From Opisthorchis felineus (Eukaryota > Platyhelminthes > Trematoda > Opisthorchiida > Opisthorchiidae), in NCBI GenBank assembly GCA_004794785.1, contig SJOL01007286.1, forward strand, positions 893,568-957,567: a stretch of DNA of 64,000 nucleotides. The letters are read 5' to 3'. Below the pieces are notes generated by a model. That model was not told the DNA's origin, ran no database searches, and saw nothing but the letters and a program-made list of their open reading frames with translations. A program made the translations under genes and the position numbers. Positions 48,139-61,000 of this stretch are shown here, piece after piece (the first letter of the stretch is position 1; the number at the start of each line of letters is the position of its first letter).

Positions 48139-49048
48139 CTGAAGACAAACAAGTAAATGCCGCAGCCGACAAAATTTCAGTAAAACCCGTTGTCGTTAAA
48201 GTCGAAGGTCTCAAAATTACCAACTGTTCCACTTCTTAGTGAATGTTCCTCAGATGTACGAGTTTAGACTGCACTGCTTTATGACCCATGGAGTAAGATT
48301 TTCGATTTAGTAAGCACTTGTTTTCCTCTAACCATAAAAACCCGATAGTGAGAAATTTCGTTAGTCAGAAATTTGTTTCCCTGGAGGAGTCGGTTCAAAA
48401 TTTATCAATAAGCAGATTCAAATGATGTCCATCAAAGGCTGCAGAATCGGTCGCCACTGCTACTAGGACTGTTCTGTCATACGATTTCTGCATGTACTTT
48501 GACCGGTATGGTTGTCTGCATACATCAGCGCTGTCGCTCGATAGTGCGGTAGTTTCATGTGCACAGCACAACAATGTGTTCTAGTTCTGTTACCTATCTT
48601 TCTCAACCACTGGTCACAGCCAGGCAGCTGTACGGGCTAAAAAGCTAACAGGCTGCAGGCAACAGGAACGTAACTCCCAAGATCGATAGCTGTGGGTGCA
48701 ATCAAATCGATTGAACCAACAGCACAGAAATGGAAAGCTGTGCAGTTCTGTTCTGTTCTACGGATTTCTCCCATTGCGACAGCTGATTGGCCCACAAAAT
48801 TCGGCGGTACACTTACACACACCACGATGTCAAAACCTTTTGTTGTTCAAAACAGTGATGTGCAACAGACAGGCATGAGGTAAACAGTCCCAAGGTCACT
48901 TGGGATGCACTGCACAGGTGCCGCTTTAAAACAGCTCATTCATTTGGCTTTTAGTTCGCGTCTTCGGTGCGTTTTATTCTGCTTTAGAAATTGTTGTGTT
49001 TAGGGTTGGATTTACATTCGATTACCAGAACTTCTTCTGTCATTTCAG

Positions 49049-52000
49049 TTTAGATCAACTCACATTTGTGGCACAACATGAGCGACGACGAGAGCCGCGG
49101 GAGGTAAGCTTATATCGCACTCGTATTCTTCAGCCAATGCAGGGTTTCGCATAGATGAGTAATTTTTGCACCAGTTATGTATGTCAAGCACAGATTATTA
49201 ACTGAAACATTCCCAGGTTGTTAGTGCAATAGTGAAGCTGCATAAGTATGTCCGTAGATCAAGAAAATACCTGGCCAGCTACGTTAGCAAGCATCCGCAA
49301 CAGTGTCTCCAGCACATTTTCCCATCACTGACATATTCGAGGTACTCACAACCCTATTTGTTTAGAAACACCTACAGGATATTCTATCTACTTTTCACCA
49401 TAAAGTACTGCTGGTCAGTGCTTTCACTACAATGGGACATCTGAAGATCTGGTTATCTTACTTTTAAAAATTAACGGCTAATTTTACCTGTGTACTTAAC
49501 AGCTGACAGGCGGTACTAGTGTGAAAAGCAACCAACAGTGTCTTGCACAAATGATCATGCACAAACAAGATAGTAAAAGTGCATGGCGAGATATAACCTC
49601 GGGTCTACTCAATGCTGACGGTTTATAATTGTAAGTGTTTCAATCTTTTGGAACTTAGGTTTCCCAAGACGGACTTTAGAATAGTGAACTAGACCCTAGT
49701 AATTTTGAGTGGTTTCCTCGCTTACTAATTTTCAGTGGCTAGGCTTTTGTGATGCAATGTAGCAATGTTATTGATTAATAAGATTTTGAGCTTGTCCTGT
49801 CGTAGTCGGTCAACTTTTGGAAGTATTCTGATGGCGCGCGACAGTATTGAGAGCTGAACAGTCATATTAGGCTAAATCTAGCTCTAAAGCTGTCAGGAAC
49901 AAAGTATCTCATCATTGCACAACTAACCGACGAAACTCATATGAAAAATCTTAATAGCCTGAGTCGTTTTCGTACTGTCTCTCATTGTCAGTATCGTTAT
50001 TGGATCTGGAATTTGAGGACCATATTTATCCAAGACAGGTGATTTTCACACGCAGATGAATGCCGAAACTCATCAGAATATCAACTAGACTTGTTGCTTC
50101 TTGAGAAATAGCAATTATACGAATCANNNNNNNNNNNNNNNNNNNNNNNNNNNNNNNNNNNNNNNNNNNNNNNNNNNNNNNNNNNNNNNNNNNNNNNNNN
50201 NNNNNNNNNNNNNNNNNNNNNNNNNNNNNNNNNNNNNNNNNNNNNNNNNNNNNNNNNNNNNNNNNNNNNNNNNNNNNNNNNNNNNNNNNNNNNNNNNNNN
50301 NNNNNNNNNNNNNNNNNNNNNNNNNNNNNNNNNNNNNNNNNNNNNNNNNNNNNNNNNNNNNNNNNNNNNNNNNNNNNNNNNNNNNNNNNNNNNNNNNNNN
50401 NNNTGTCATCCAAATGATGACGAAATTATGAGCTTATGGTAGGTTGATAGGTGGTGCCATGATGAAAGTGATGGTCGATCATTACACCAGACCACTGTTA
50501 GAACATGTATTGTTCAGCGGACATCCGAATCATTAATTTTGGTATGCTAAACAAAACCGATTAAGATGTCATTCCATCTCCTCGGTTGCGCGACTACCAC
50601 AGCAGGGGGTCATATGGGGACCGACCTAATAAACTACTGCTGCTGCGTACAGGTGGTTGAAGCATAGCCACCGTGAATGAACTTTCAGCACAAAGTAAAC
50701 CCATGGGCCGTTTTGCTGTGTTGTTTCTGATATGTTCGATCCATCCTTGTGGGCGGCTGAGAGGAGGAAGTTTGCTGTTTGGCGAATCCAGGCTGTTTAT
50801 CGATTCGTGCATGACTGGAAAATTCTGCACAAGCCTACTGTGGTCACAGGTGGACCACTGGATATCTGTAGTATTTTGCAAACGAGGGAACCTCCCATAA
50901 ATCACGTTTATGACATATTTGTAGAACCTCAACAACAGGCATACCCTCCTTTGGCATAAGCGACTGTTCGTATTTCGGAGATTTTCCGTCCTTGGAGTGG
51001 CCACTGCAAAGCGACACATGAGCAAATGGTAGTTGGGGCATTTGGAAGCCATGCACACCAACAAAGAGGGATTGTTGTCCTAAAGAGCATTCAGTAGGAC
51101 AATGAGCACAGCTTAATGGAAAGGTCTTGATAGATTTCTTTGGGACCTTAAACAAACCCGCTTAACCAAGCTGACGTAAAATTCCTACAAACCAGTGCTC
51201 CTAACCTGTTTGCAGTTAATTAGCGGGTAGACTGAAATGTTAGTTTCCAAGGTTCGAATCTCATTTACTAAGTGTTGCATAATAGTAAAGTGTAACAATG
51301 TGGCGAATTCGAGAAGCACTCTATGGATAGCACATCAACTAATTAAACATATAACTTTGGCAATCAGCGCTTAGCAATTATTTTAGATAGCTAAAACCTA
51401 GGTGGACAAATGTGGGTAGACACGAGGGGACACCGAGTGACTTCAATTCTTCGTGAAAATAATTAGATTCTTTGAAGTGTTCACCAAAAGTTAATTATGT
51501 TACGAAAAGGTGAAAGATATATCAACGAGATTCACGTTCCATTGGCGTTAATTAGAGTAACTGATGAGGATTTCTTATTAGCCAATCTCATGAACCGTGG
51601 ATAAGTAGATTTTTGAAGTACCAATACCCTGAATTGTTAGCAAGCTTTAAGCAGACTTAGAAAGATTTGACGCCGTCAACAGCGCACAATATCCAAAATG
51701 GGGATTAAGAAAAACCCAATAAATAATGACCGTAAAGTAAAGCTATGATATTTTCTCTGCATTGTGTTCAGCAGCGTAGTTATTCCGACTCTTATTCCTA
51801 CAATGAATCGCGCTCAGTTTGCATCAGATTGATATAGTCCAACAGCTTTCACAAGACAAGTTTTGTGTGTAGTCAAACACTCCTTTGGAATTTAGGGTCG
51901 TTTTGACGGGGCCTGAAACAAATCCACCGTTTACATTTTTGGTGAGCGCTGCAACTGGCGTGAATAGGCATGGTCACAGCGGGAGGTGTAACCGAGTCGC

Positions 52001-55000
52001 CTGTTTGTGCACTTCCAATTGTGAACTGTTCGTCGGCAGTCGAGGATACACCACCACCCAGCCGCGCGCTGACGATGTCTTTTTGACTGGTGACAGGACG
52101 TCTGCAAGCCAATTTCAAGGATCGACCAACTAACCAGCAACCACCTGATCAACCACCAGTAAACCTGCTCAATCTGCCAGAATTTTGACACGCTACCTGT
52201 AAACTGTATCACGCCATAGAAGTTTCATATATTTATGTGTGTCAGATACGAAGCCGAGAGACACTGTTATCCTCTGGAAAAGAGTTCTAGCTTTCAAAGC
52301 TGGCATAAAATGTTATTCGCTATCAGGAATTCCCATTCCTAACCCATCCCAGCCTTCTATAAACTGTATTCAACCTTTCTAACTATCACTGTTAGAGTGT
52401 GCACACTGGTAAACATTTGCTGTCTTAACCTGTTTCCCCAATGGAATCGGTGCAGAGTAACTTATTTCTGACCCGTTCCAGAAAAATTCACTTGGTACTA
52501 CCTACGCCGTTTTTTTTTCTCAATTTCAACAGTTTCCCTTAGATTCTAAGACCTGCTGTTGTCCATATACTACAGATAACTACAAGTAACAACACTACAA
52601 ATAACCACACTTCCATGCTTACACTTTAGATAACATTGATATTCTGGAGGTTAATAATCACTTTGTTATGGTTAAAATAATTTGGATTGTACAATTTACG
52701 TTTATCACTACTGCTGACACTACCGTCGTCGCATGGAACACCGTGTACTTTTGATGGGCATTGTCACTTGCTATGGGAGGACACAAAATACAAGAAGACA
52801 TACAAACGAGCGTCAAGGACTTGCAAATTATTAGTCCAGTTTATTATGTTTAATAATAATATTAAGTAGGTCAGCGTCCACTTTGTACGACAACATGATA
52901 TAAGTAGATAGGTGTCAGAAACATGCTTTTTGATTCCACAAGAGCAGATCCTAAAGGTACAACGCTCCGTTTTTAGACATTTAGAGAGCACGATCTATTT
53001 CGGTGCAGCTTGAGTTCTTGTACATCACTGCTGCTTAAAGAGGCCCACTCAGACCAGCTTTGAGTTCTGATAGTCGGTCATATAGTACTGTGCAGCCCGG
53101 GCTTCAGGTCTGCATGAATGTGTTCATCCCAAGATGATGACACCAGCTCACGGTAGGCTAGTTTCCAAGGATGATCATCGTCCTAATATCTGTACACGAT
53201 GCAGTTTTATGCATCGCTCCTTGATACGATAACTAGATGCAACAAAGAGCAAACATTATGATGGACCGATCAGTGGTGATAGTTTTGTTGTGGATAGAGG
53301 AGTGCGTTTAGGAATACGCAGATTCTTGGTCACTGTACGGGGTATAAAGGTAATCTTGTAATCCTGTGGTTTTTCTATTGAATTCGTAAAGTCCAATACT
53401 CAGTGGTATAATTAGCTCCCTTTATTCTGAAGCGGAATAACACTGAATCAGTTACATTTCTCAGAAGTGTTGATGAGCTATTGACTTTCTGGATTAGATC
53501 GGGATAATTCTATCGAAGGAGACCAGTCAGCTTTCCAAATAAACAACCTAAACAGAAACTAGTACGTGTTTCTTTAGAAACCACATTTACAAAACAATAA
53601 GGTGAACGCTGCTGCAACTATTCCCCAGGCGTTCAGTCATTATTTCCCCGAGATTATTGATCACATATGAATTAGGGTTCTATTGCTCAGATACTCAGTA
53701 ATCAACACCTATAGGTTTAGCCAAAGATAAGGAATATAGATCAGCAGGAAAACGTTTTTAGTGAGGTGAATCAGACTAGACATGCACTCAAATTGACTAT
53801 AAGCAACCAGGAAGCAAACTTGGTATTCGTTGACAGCGAGGTATCTATTGATGACAACCATTCTGCCAAACATACTTTACAAGTACTGAACACTGCTAAT
53901 ATCATATATTACATCTTCCTCTCAAACAATGCAGTTCTGACGTAAGTCAAAACGTTTTGTGTCTATGTGTGTTTCTTGCCAAATTTAATTGTATCCACGC
54001 GCCCCCTACCTCTGCATCATTATCCTCGTATGTCAGTCCAGCTTTTCTGCCGTCTATGCAGCCTTTGCCTATGACTGGAAACTGCTATCTGATTTCCGCC
54101 CTACTTTGTACTTAATGCCACAATATTTATACCCTATCATAACTACGCAGTGCCTGTTCCATTGAAATGAAACACTGTTCTTCCATCTAACCCCTATCAC
54201 GTCGCTTACTACATCGATCGCCATATCCATTCCCCGTTGCAGTCAGAGGAGTCTGAGGAGGTGGGATATTCAATAACCGGAAACCATCAGAATCTGCGCA
54301 GTTTTTCCTGTTTGCATGCAGACGTAGTGCATCTGGCAGTTAGCCACTTTTTGCACACAGCTTGGGTGCTGACCATATTTAAACACCATAAACGGTGCGG
54401 CACAGTGCGGCATGTATGGGACTGTTATCTGTGTTGTTGTAAATTCGATGTAGCACGCGCATGTCTTTAGTTAGTGTTCTTTCAACTGTCAAATGCTCAA
54501 TTAAACCACAAACCGATGAAAGTCGAAATAAGAGTGAAGCACCCAGGTGCACACGTGTAGCAATATTTGCGGGGGTTTTTAAACCCAGCGGTTTACGTGA
54601 AACGCGTAATAAAACATAGACTGTACGTATTTGGCGTTTCTAGGTAGCGAGACTTTGAAGTTATATTGGGGATTTCGCCTTAAAGGTGAGTTCAATCTAC
54701 GATAGAAAATCAATCAACCATACCTCGTGTGTAATGCAGCTGCGCTACCAATTGTCAGCTACTGGTGACTGAAAGGTTCAGCTGTGATTCTTGACGTTCC
54801 AGTGTACATGAACTTCAAGTGAAAGATGTTATCTCCACTGAAACCTCAAACTCCTCTCTTTGGCCGCGAACTATGCATAGAAAAGAAAGCACCTCCTAAA
54901 TCGCACTAAGTTTCTTTCAGAGAAATCCCCGCCAACTGGATCTGTGAGCACCGGATCATGTATTGGCGCCAATGTTTCACTGCCGGTCAGTTACTCGTGG

Positions 55001-58000
55001 CCAGATGATGTGGTTACAAACGACTAACAACTAGACCACGGGATCAGAGATTCACGAAACCTATACTTTTGGTTACTACAAATAACACTGAGACACTTCG
55101 GCAGTGTTTTTCGGTTTTTCAGCACTTACCACCTTCCCTAATAAGATTGATTGTTAGATCTTTGTGGCTGTACCTACATTATTGATCGAAACAGCAAATG
55201 AGGCTAAATGGCACACACGGAAATCCTAAGTCTGAATATTTCAATCCGTAAACTGGTATTTCACCGGTTCTGGTAGTTGCCTTTCATGAAATAAATAGTG
55301 GGCATGATGTGCATACCACACTAGTGTGAAAGAGTTAGTAGAAACAACTTAGGCGACTCCAGTTTTTGTGTTAGTGTGGCCAGTTGACTGGATAGGTTTC
55401 CAATTGTTACTACATGGGGGAGGCTTACCCGGTGTGGGTATTTCACAAGTACAGTAGTTTTGTACCCTGTTAGCGGAGATTACCGCTGCTCACTGTCATC
55501 AAAATCAGCCGTGAGAAATAATTTCATAAGAAATCGCTGGAAAATAATTCATGATGAAAGTTAATGTAGTGTGTCTAAACGGATTTTCGGAAAGATATCT
55601 CGCAATCTAATGTGCTTGCGAGTGAATTCTACAAGATAAAGACCAGTATACTTAAATCTTTCGATCGGAGAAGACGTACCGGCAAACTCATTAAGCGGCC
55701 GAGCATATACAACACTGGGTAGAACCCTACATGCGAGTCCACGCATGACGTCCTTAAACCGGAAACATATGACGCCACTCTTCTTGTTGTGCAAAGGAAT
55801 ATCATGGACATCCTACAAGCCAGTGAATTATTGAAAACTACTCGGTTTGGTTGAGCTGCAGAACCTGGAAAGCTGTTACAATTATCATCATGTAAAATAT
55901 AGCAGGCACCAACAACCAAATGAACAGAGCCTACATATTTCAAGACCTAAATATAGCACTGGACCACCTTGTCAAGGTAATGCTAATTTATATTTTTGCA
56001 ACGGCCTAGGCAAAAGCTAAAAAATGCCATAACTGCTTGCTTCACTGACAAGCCGACTAACACAGACATGATTTAATCCGAAATCCACTATTCCAATCAA
56101 CAAACACGCAAGCGGCATGCACGTCTACTATGATTTTGACACATGTAGTGCATCAGGTCAACCTACTGGTAGCCATGGTCAGCCAACCTTATTTGCCGTC
56201 TAGTTAGCCCAGGTATATGTTGTATTTAAGTGCAAAATATTATATCGAAATCTTCATATTTATATATCTGGCCTAAAATGTTTCTTCTCGAAAGAGGACT
56301 TCCTTGTTTTTTGATACCACCCTGATCCCTGAACGTTATCTGCATGTGTGTGCCGATAAACAATCGGTTACGGCAAATTATAGGAATTTTCACACTGGGT
56401 TGTTTAAACACAAATATATATATATATATATATATATGCATATATGTGTATACATATACCTTTGTGCATATATTGGTTGGTCTTGTGTGCTTGAACTATT
56501 TTGTTCTGCGCTCTTGAACTACCTGTTCTACCTGAAGCTATAACGCGTTGGCACAATTTTACAAGTAGAAATTGATCATCCCACACTAACCAGTACCTCT
56601 TCAGCAGGTGGAACATGGGGAAGATGAAAGTGAAGAAACAAAGGCGGCAGAGCCTGTGGTGAGGCGTAGATCCAGAATGTGATCACAGCATTCCTCTGGT
56701 GTACCTCAATCATAAAAAAATTTGCTTTCATTTTGTTTCAGCTGATTCACCATGTATTATCAGTTCTAACCATTGCACGCACAGACATGTTAGACGAACC
56801 GACAGTTTGGGAACTGCTAATTAAACAGACAGATATTTTGTTGGTAAGTGGTCAGGTGGCTGTTGGTCTGTTCACCGCTTGACTTGCAGACGTTTGGTCG
56901 CTATTCGAGGAGACATCATCAGTGCGCAGTTACGTGGGTCTCTTCGAATAGTGAAATGTTTGCAAGTCCATTGCCAAGCTCGGAGAACAGGTCAACAACA
57001 ACCTGATCAACTGCCAACGAATGCACCCTAGGTACCAATATTCCAAAACATCACCAGAGGTTTTTGTATCGACATTTCCCCTAGCTACCTTGGACAGAAT
57101 AATCATCTTCCAAAACCAACAGATTATTGCTAGCTTATTGTTTATCTGCATGTTATGCATGACTGTTGTGTTCCTGCTTTATGTTGACTCATGTAGATCA
57201 GATTACGAGCGCAGTAACACTGCTTCCTTTTATTCATTTAACTGGTAATAGGAATCCGAGCGAGAGCGACGTGACCGGGTGAGTGAACTATCTCTTTGTC
57301 CTTCGTCCGGGTTGGATTTCTTTTCAGTTTTGAGCTGCTATCAAGTAGGCGCGAAATACATGTAGAACAGTGTCGATTGCCAGCTTGCCGCTTTTCACTA
57401 GACTGAGTAGCCTGTGTTTAAGACAAGTTCTCACAACTTGTCTGTCATCTTTAAGAAGGGCGGCATTTGCAAGAACGAAAATAGTTGGACATATTTCCGT
57501 AAATAATATGAGCGAGTGAACATCATGTCAGTCCTGTTCCATAATCCTAGTTGACAGGACGGCTGTTGACACATCAACCGATCTTGGCACTTTACTTGCC
57601 AAATAGTTTGCAAAGCTTGACGAACAGGTCAACAGCCAATAGGTGCATCCTAGCTATCAATATCCTAACACATGATCAGATCAAGTCACAAGTGAAAACA
57701 ACTGCTTGTTTATAGACAGCTATTATGTATGTATTCTGGTCGGAGAAACCGTATTTTAATTTTTGGAGCAACGGCCGGTAATTTTAATCTGGCACTTATT
57801 TTAGCTAGACTAAATCCCGTTAGGTTGAGACAGATTTTTGTCATCAGACACGCATGATAAGGTTTCACCGTAGACCTTGGACGAGAAGAGCTCTTTAATG
57901 CAGAGGGGCTAGAAAGGACAGACGATGAAGAGTGAGAAGCCATAGAGATCAAACTCTTATTCGTGGGATAAATTTTATAAGGTTGTTGTAATACAGAATG

Positions 58001-61000
58001 ATGAACCAGCTCTTTTTCAGTCCCTTACCAGTTGGCTAAAAGGTTGATGGCGAAAATTTGTGGAGTAACTGGTTGACAATACAACGCATAACTTGAATGA
58101 GGAATGTTTTTTACTGCACATTTGTTTCATATTTCCTCTGTAAAACTATCTGAAGTATTCCTTGTCCCGGACAAGAAGATAGTACAGAGAACCCAAATTT
58201 GCACACTATGGTGGGAATATGTGGGATCACCAGCAGTTTACCCGTGATGGCAAGGTGACATTGTGTAGAACTAACCTTGATTGATCTAGTGTTATGAAAT
58301 TCGGGGGGATTTAATGGACACAGCTTTGCTGTTTCGCTCTCGAACGATGCTGTTTAGAAGACGATAGATCAAGGAAAAATTATCAATAAAAAATGGATAT
58401 TTTCGGGTGATCAACATATTTGGTTTAAATTTGGTCAGAATTGATGAGTTATACTGGTTTTTGTCTTTATTTCCGTAATTTTGCGAAATGAATCCACCCA
58501 GGAATTTCCAACGCGAGGCATCCGTTTTTCGCATGGTTACAGTGACCCCATAAGACCGAAAATGTTCTACAAGCAGGATCATCCTTCTTGAATTGAACAA
58601 ACTTTCTTAGATACTGTTTGTTGTAGTTGTTGTTGTAATCGTACAGACGAGTGAAGCTTCAACGCAAAGTATCCTTAAAAGCGACCAAAGGGAGTGAGGA
58701 TAAACACGACAAGTCTGGTTGCCGGGTGCAAACCTAAAAACTACTTGTTGCGCCAGGGATCACTTTCAGCCACAGAGTTCAGGTAGCAAATTTTTTGAAG
58801 AGAGAACTTCCGACCTCGTGGTTTCCGAAGTAGTTATACGTTGGTGGGATACACATCATTGTGCTTCAGCTCCTCATAAGCTCTGGGTGGCTCCGGGCAT
58901 TTTTGGACATAGAAGTGGTCTTAACCCATTCTGTGGAGAACTCGGTCACAAGACGCTTTACATGCTCCCTACCACCAGACACTTTCAAAATAGGAAGTTT
59001 TTTATTGAGTTTCAATGCCCCGGTATACAATTCACAGCTCTGACGAAGTACTAATTGTATTTAAAGCTATCTCTCTCTTTCTATTCATGAGTAATGTCAG
59101 TGAATAGGATGACTACTTATTTGACTTTAGGACCTCTGACCTTGGTGCTGAATTACAATAGGTCACCTGATGTGGAAACCACAACACCTTTTGCTAGTCT
59201 ACCACTGAGTGAAAACGATCGGTATTCACGAATACAATAGGTGAGCAGATTTTCAACCGTGCTCACAAAATAAAGCAGCGGATATTCGAAAGCTCTCTAG
59301 TCCTCCAAATCTAGGTTATCCTGGCGTGAAGCTGACAAAGCCTTAGGTAACATGGCAGGTGTCGATCGTGTAGTTTGGTTTCGACACTGGCGTCCTCTTT
59401 GAGTGGGAAATACATGTAGTGTCTCCAGAAAAAAAGGCGGGTGAGGTCAGTGTTTCGAGTATAAGGAAACCCAACAATAAATCCCTGAAGGTACCTGTCT
59501 AGCCTAGACGAACAGGGATTTTCAAGTGTATGTTCGTGCATGTTATTCTTCTGGTGTGCACTCAAACTGGCATTACGGAACCGAAGACGACCTTTCTCAC
59601 GACCCGGTAGTCTAAGGAAATTCATATGTCACAGAACGTATTGAACATTGTGTATTTCATCACGTTCCATCCTATACCCGGGTACATTTCACAGTCGGAC
59701 AGCGAGGAGGAGGAAAGACGTGCAGAGGTAACGGTGTTGTTGTCGTTACGTTTGTCCTGTTTGTAGCTTGTCCGTGTGTTCCGCCCCTTTTGTTTTCGTA
59801 GCACTGTGATGTCAACAGAAACAATGTATATCCTTACGATGCCTGCTTTGTGTTCTTTCTGTTTATTTGTGTTGCATTCTCGCTTTTCGGTCTGACCCTA
59901 ATGAGGCTATTGGAAAATCGGCAGTAGATCAATAAATTAATGTGACTGGATATTTGCACTGACATTAAGTGTGAGCAGCATGATGGGAGACAATTGTTCA
60001 AAAGCAGACTAAAAAATGAAAATAAAGGCAGTTCATTGAGAAACGTATTCCACTTATTTTCAGAAGGGTGTAGAGAAACAACTATTCCGGTTGATCAGTC
60101 GGTTGAGCGTGTTATATATTCTATTTTTTGTTGGGAATCACGCGACAGTAAGCAACCAACAGACGAATCCAGTTGTTTCTTCACAACTTTCTACTGTCTT
60201 TCGCTAAACATTCTGTTATATCAACTGGATAAAGATTAGGTTTCTCCTAGCCTATTCCCACGGTAATCAATGGGAATCGTTTGGCTGTAACGCCTTTTCG
60301 GTGCCTAGATAGCATGGCACCCCAAGGAAGAACGAGGGATGAGATAGGGTCAGACTGCCCAAGCCTAGACAGGATTAGTTGAGATGCTGAGGTTGGTTTA
60401 GAACTGCGGGACTTCAAGTTAGTAATTTTGTGCCCTAACCATCAAACTATCTAGAGCTACCTCTCTGAGCTACCCATAGCAAACTTTTATACTGGTGTGC
60501 TGTACGCTAATATGGTGTGAATGTACCAGGTGTTTCAGCAACTTCTTGAATTCGTATCACTGAATTTTCGCTTGTTGTCCCTCTTTGACGTTTTTCGTAT
60601 TTATTTATACCACCCCCGTGTGTTTGAATTCGTCTTTTGTATCTACAGCACAAATCGTTCTATCTCTGTTATGTAGCGCTTTAAACGATCTCCTTTTGAG
60701 ATAGTGATCACACCACGCGTGTTTTTGTTAGACTGATATTAAGAGTGTTCCGTCTTCTCGAGAAGTCAGTTGAAGGCGACTACCTTGGCCTCATGCTCAG
60801 CCAATAATTTGATTTTTGAATGCTAATTACTTGGACCTGTTCTACTCTCCCTGGCATTGACCTTATGTTCATTGGGGCACTACTAGGATCTCTTGTTGAA
60901 TTTAGTCCATCTAGTTAGATCTTTCCGGTAAGGGTTGCTTCATTTTAGTTCTTCATGCTCCTTTCGAGTTTATCAAATGGAAGTGCCATATTCAAGGATC

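Noticed and set aside
50026..50442. Open frames of about 110-127 codons across the N run
   Set aside because: They consist almost entirely of unknown bases.
50594..51155. 156-codon minus frame and overlapping plus frames
   Set aside because: Both strands and several frames are open together, with no motif, splice pair or family resemblance.
51251..51265. GGTTCGAATC, a B-box-like motif
   Set aside because: No acceptable A box or cloverleaf nearby.
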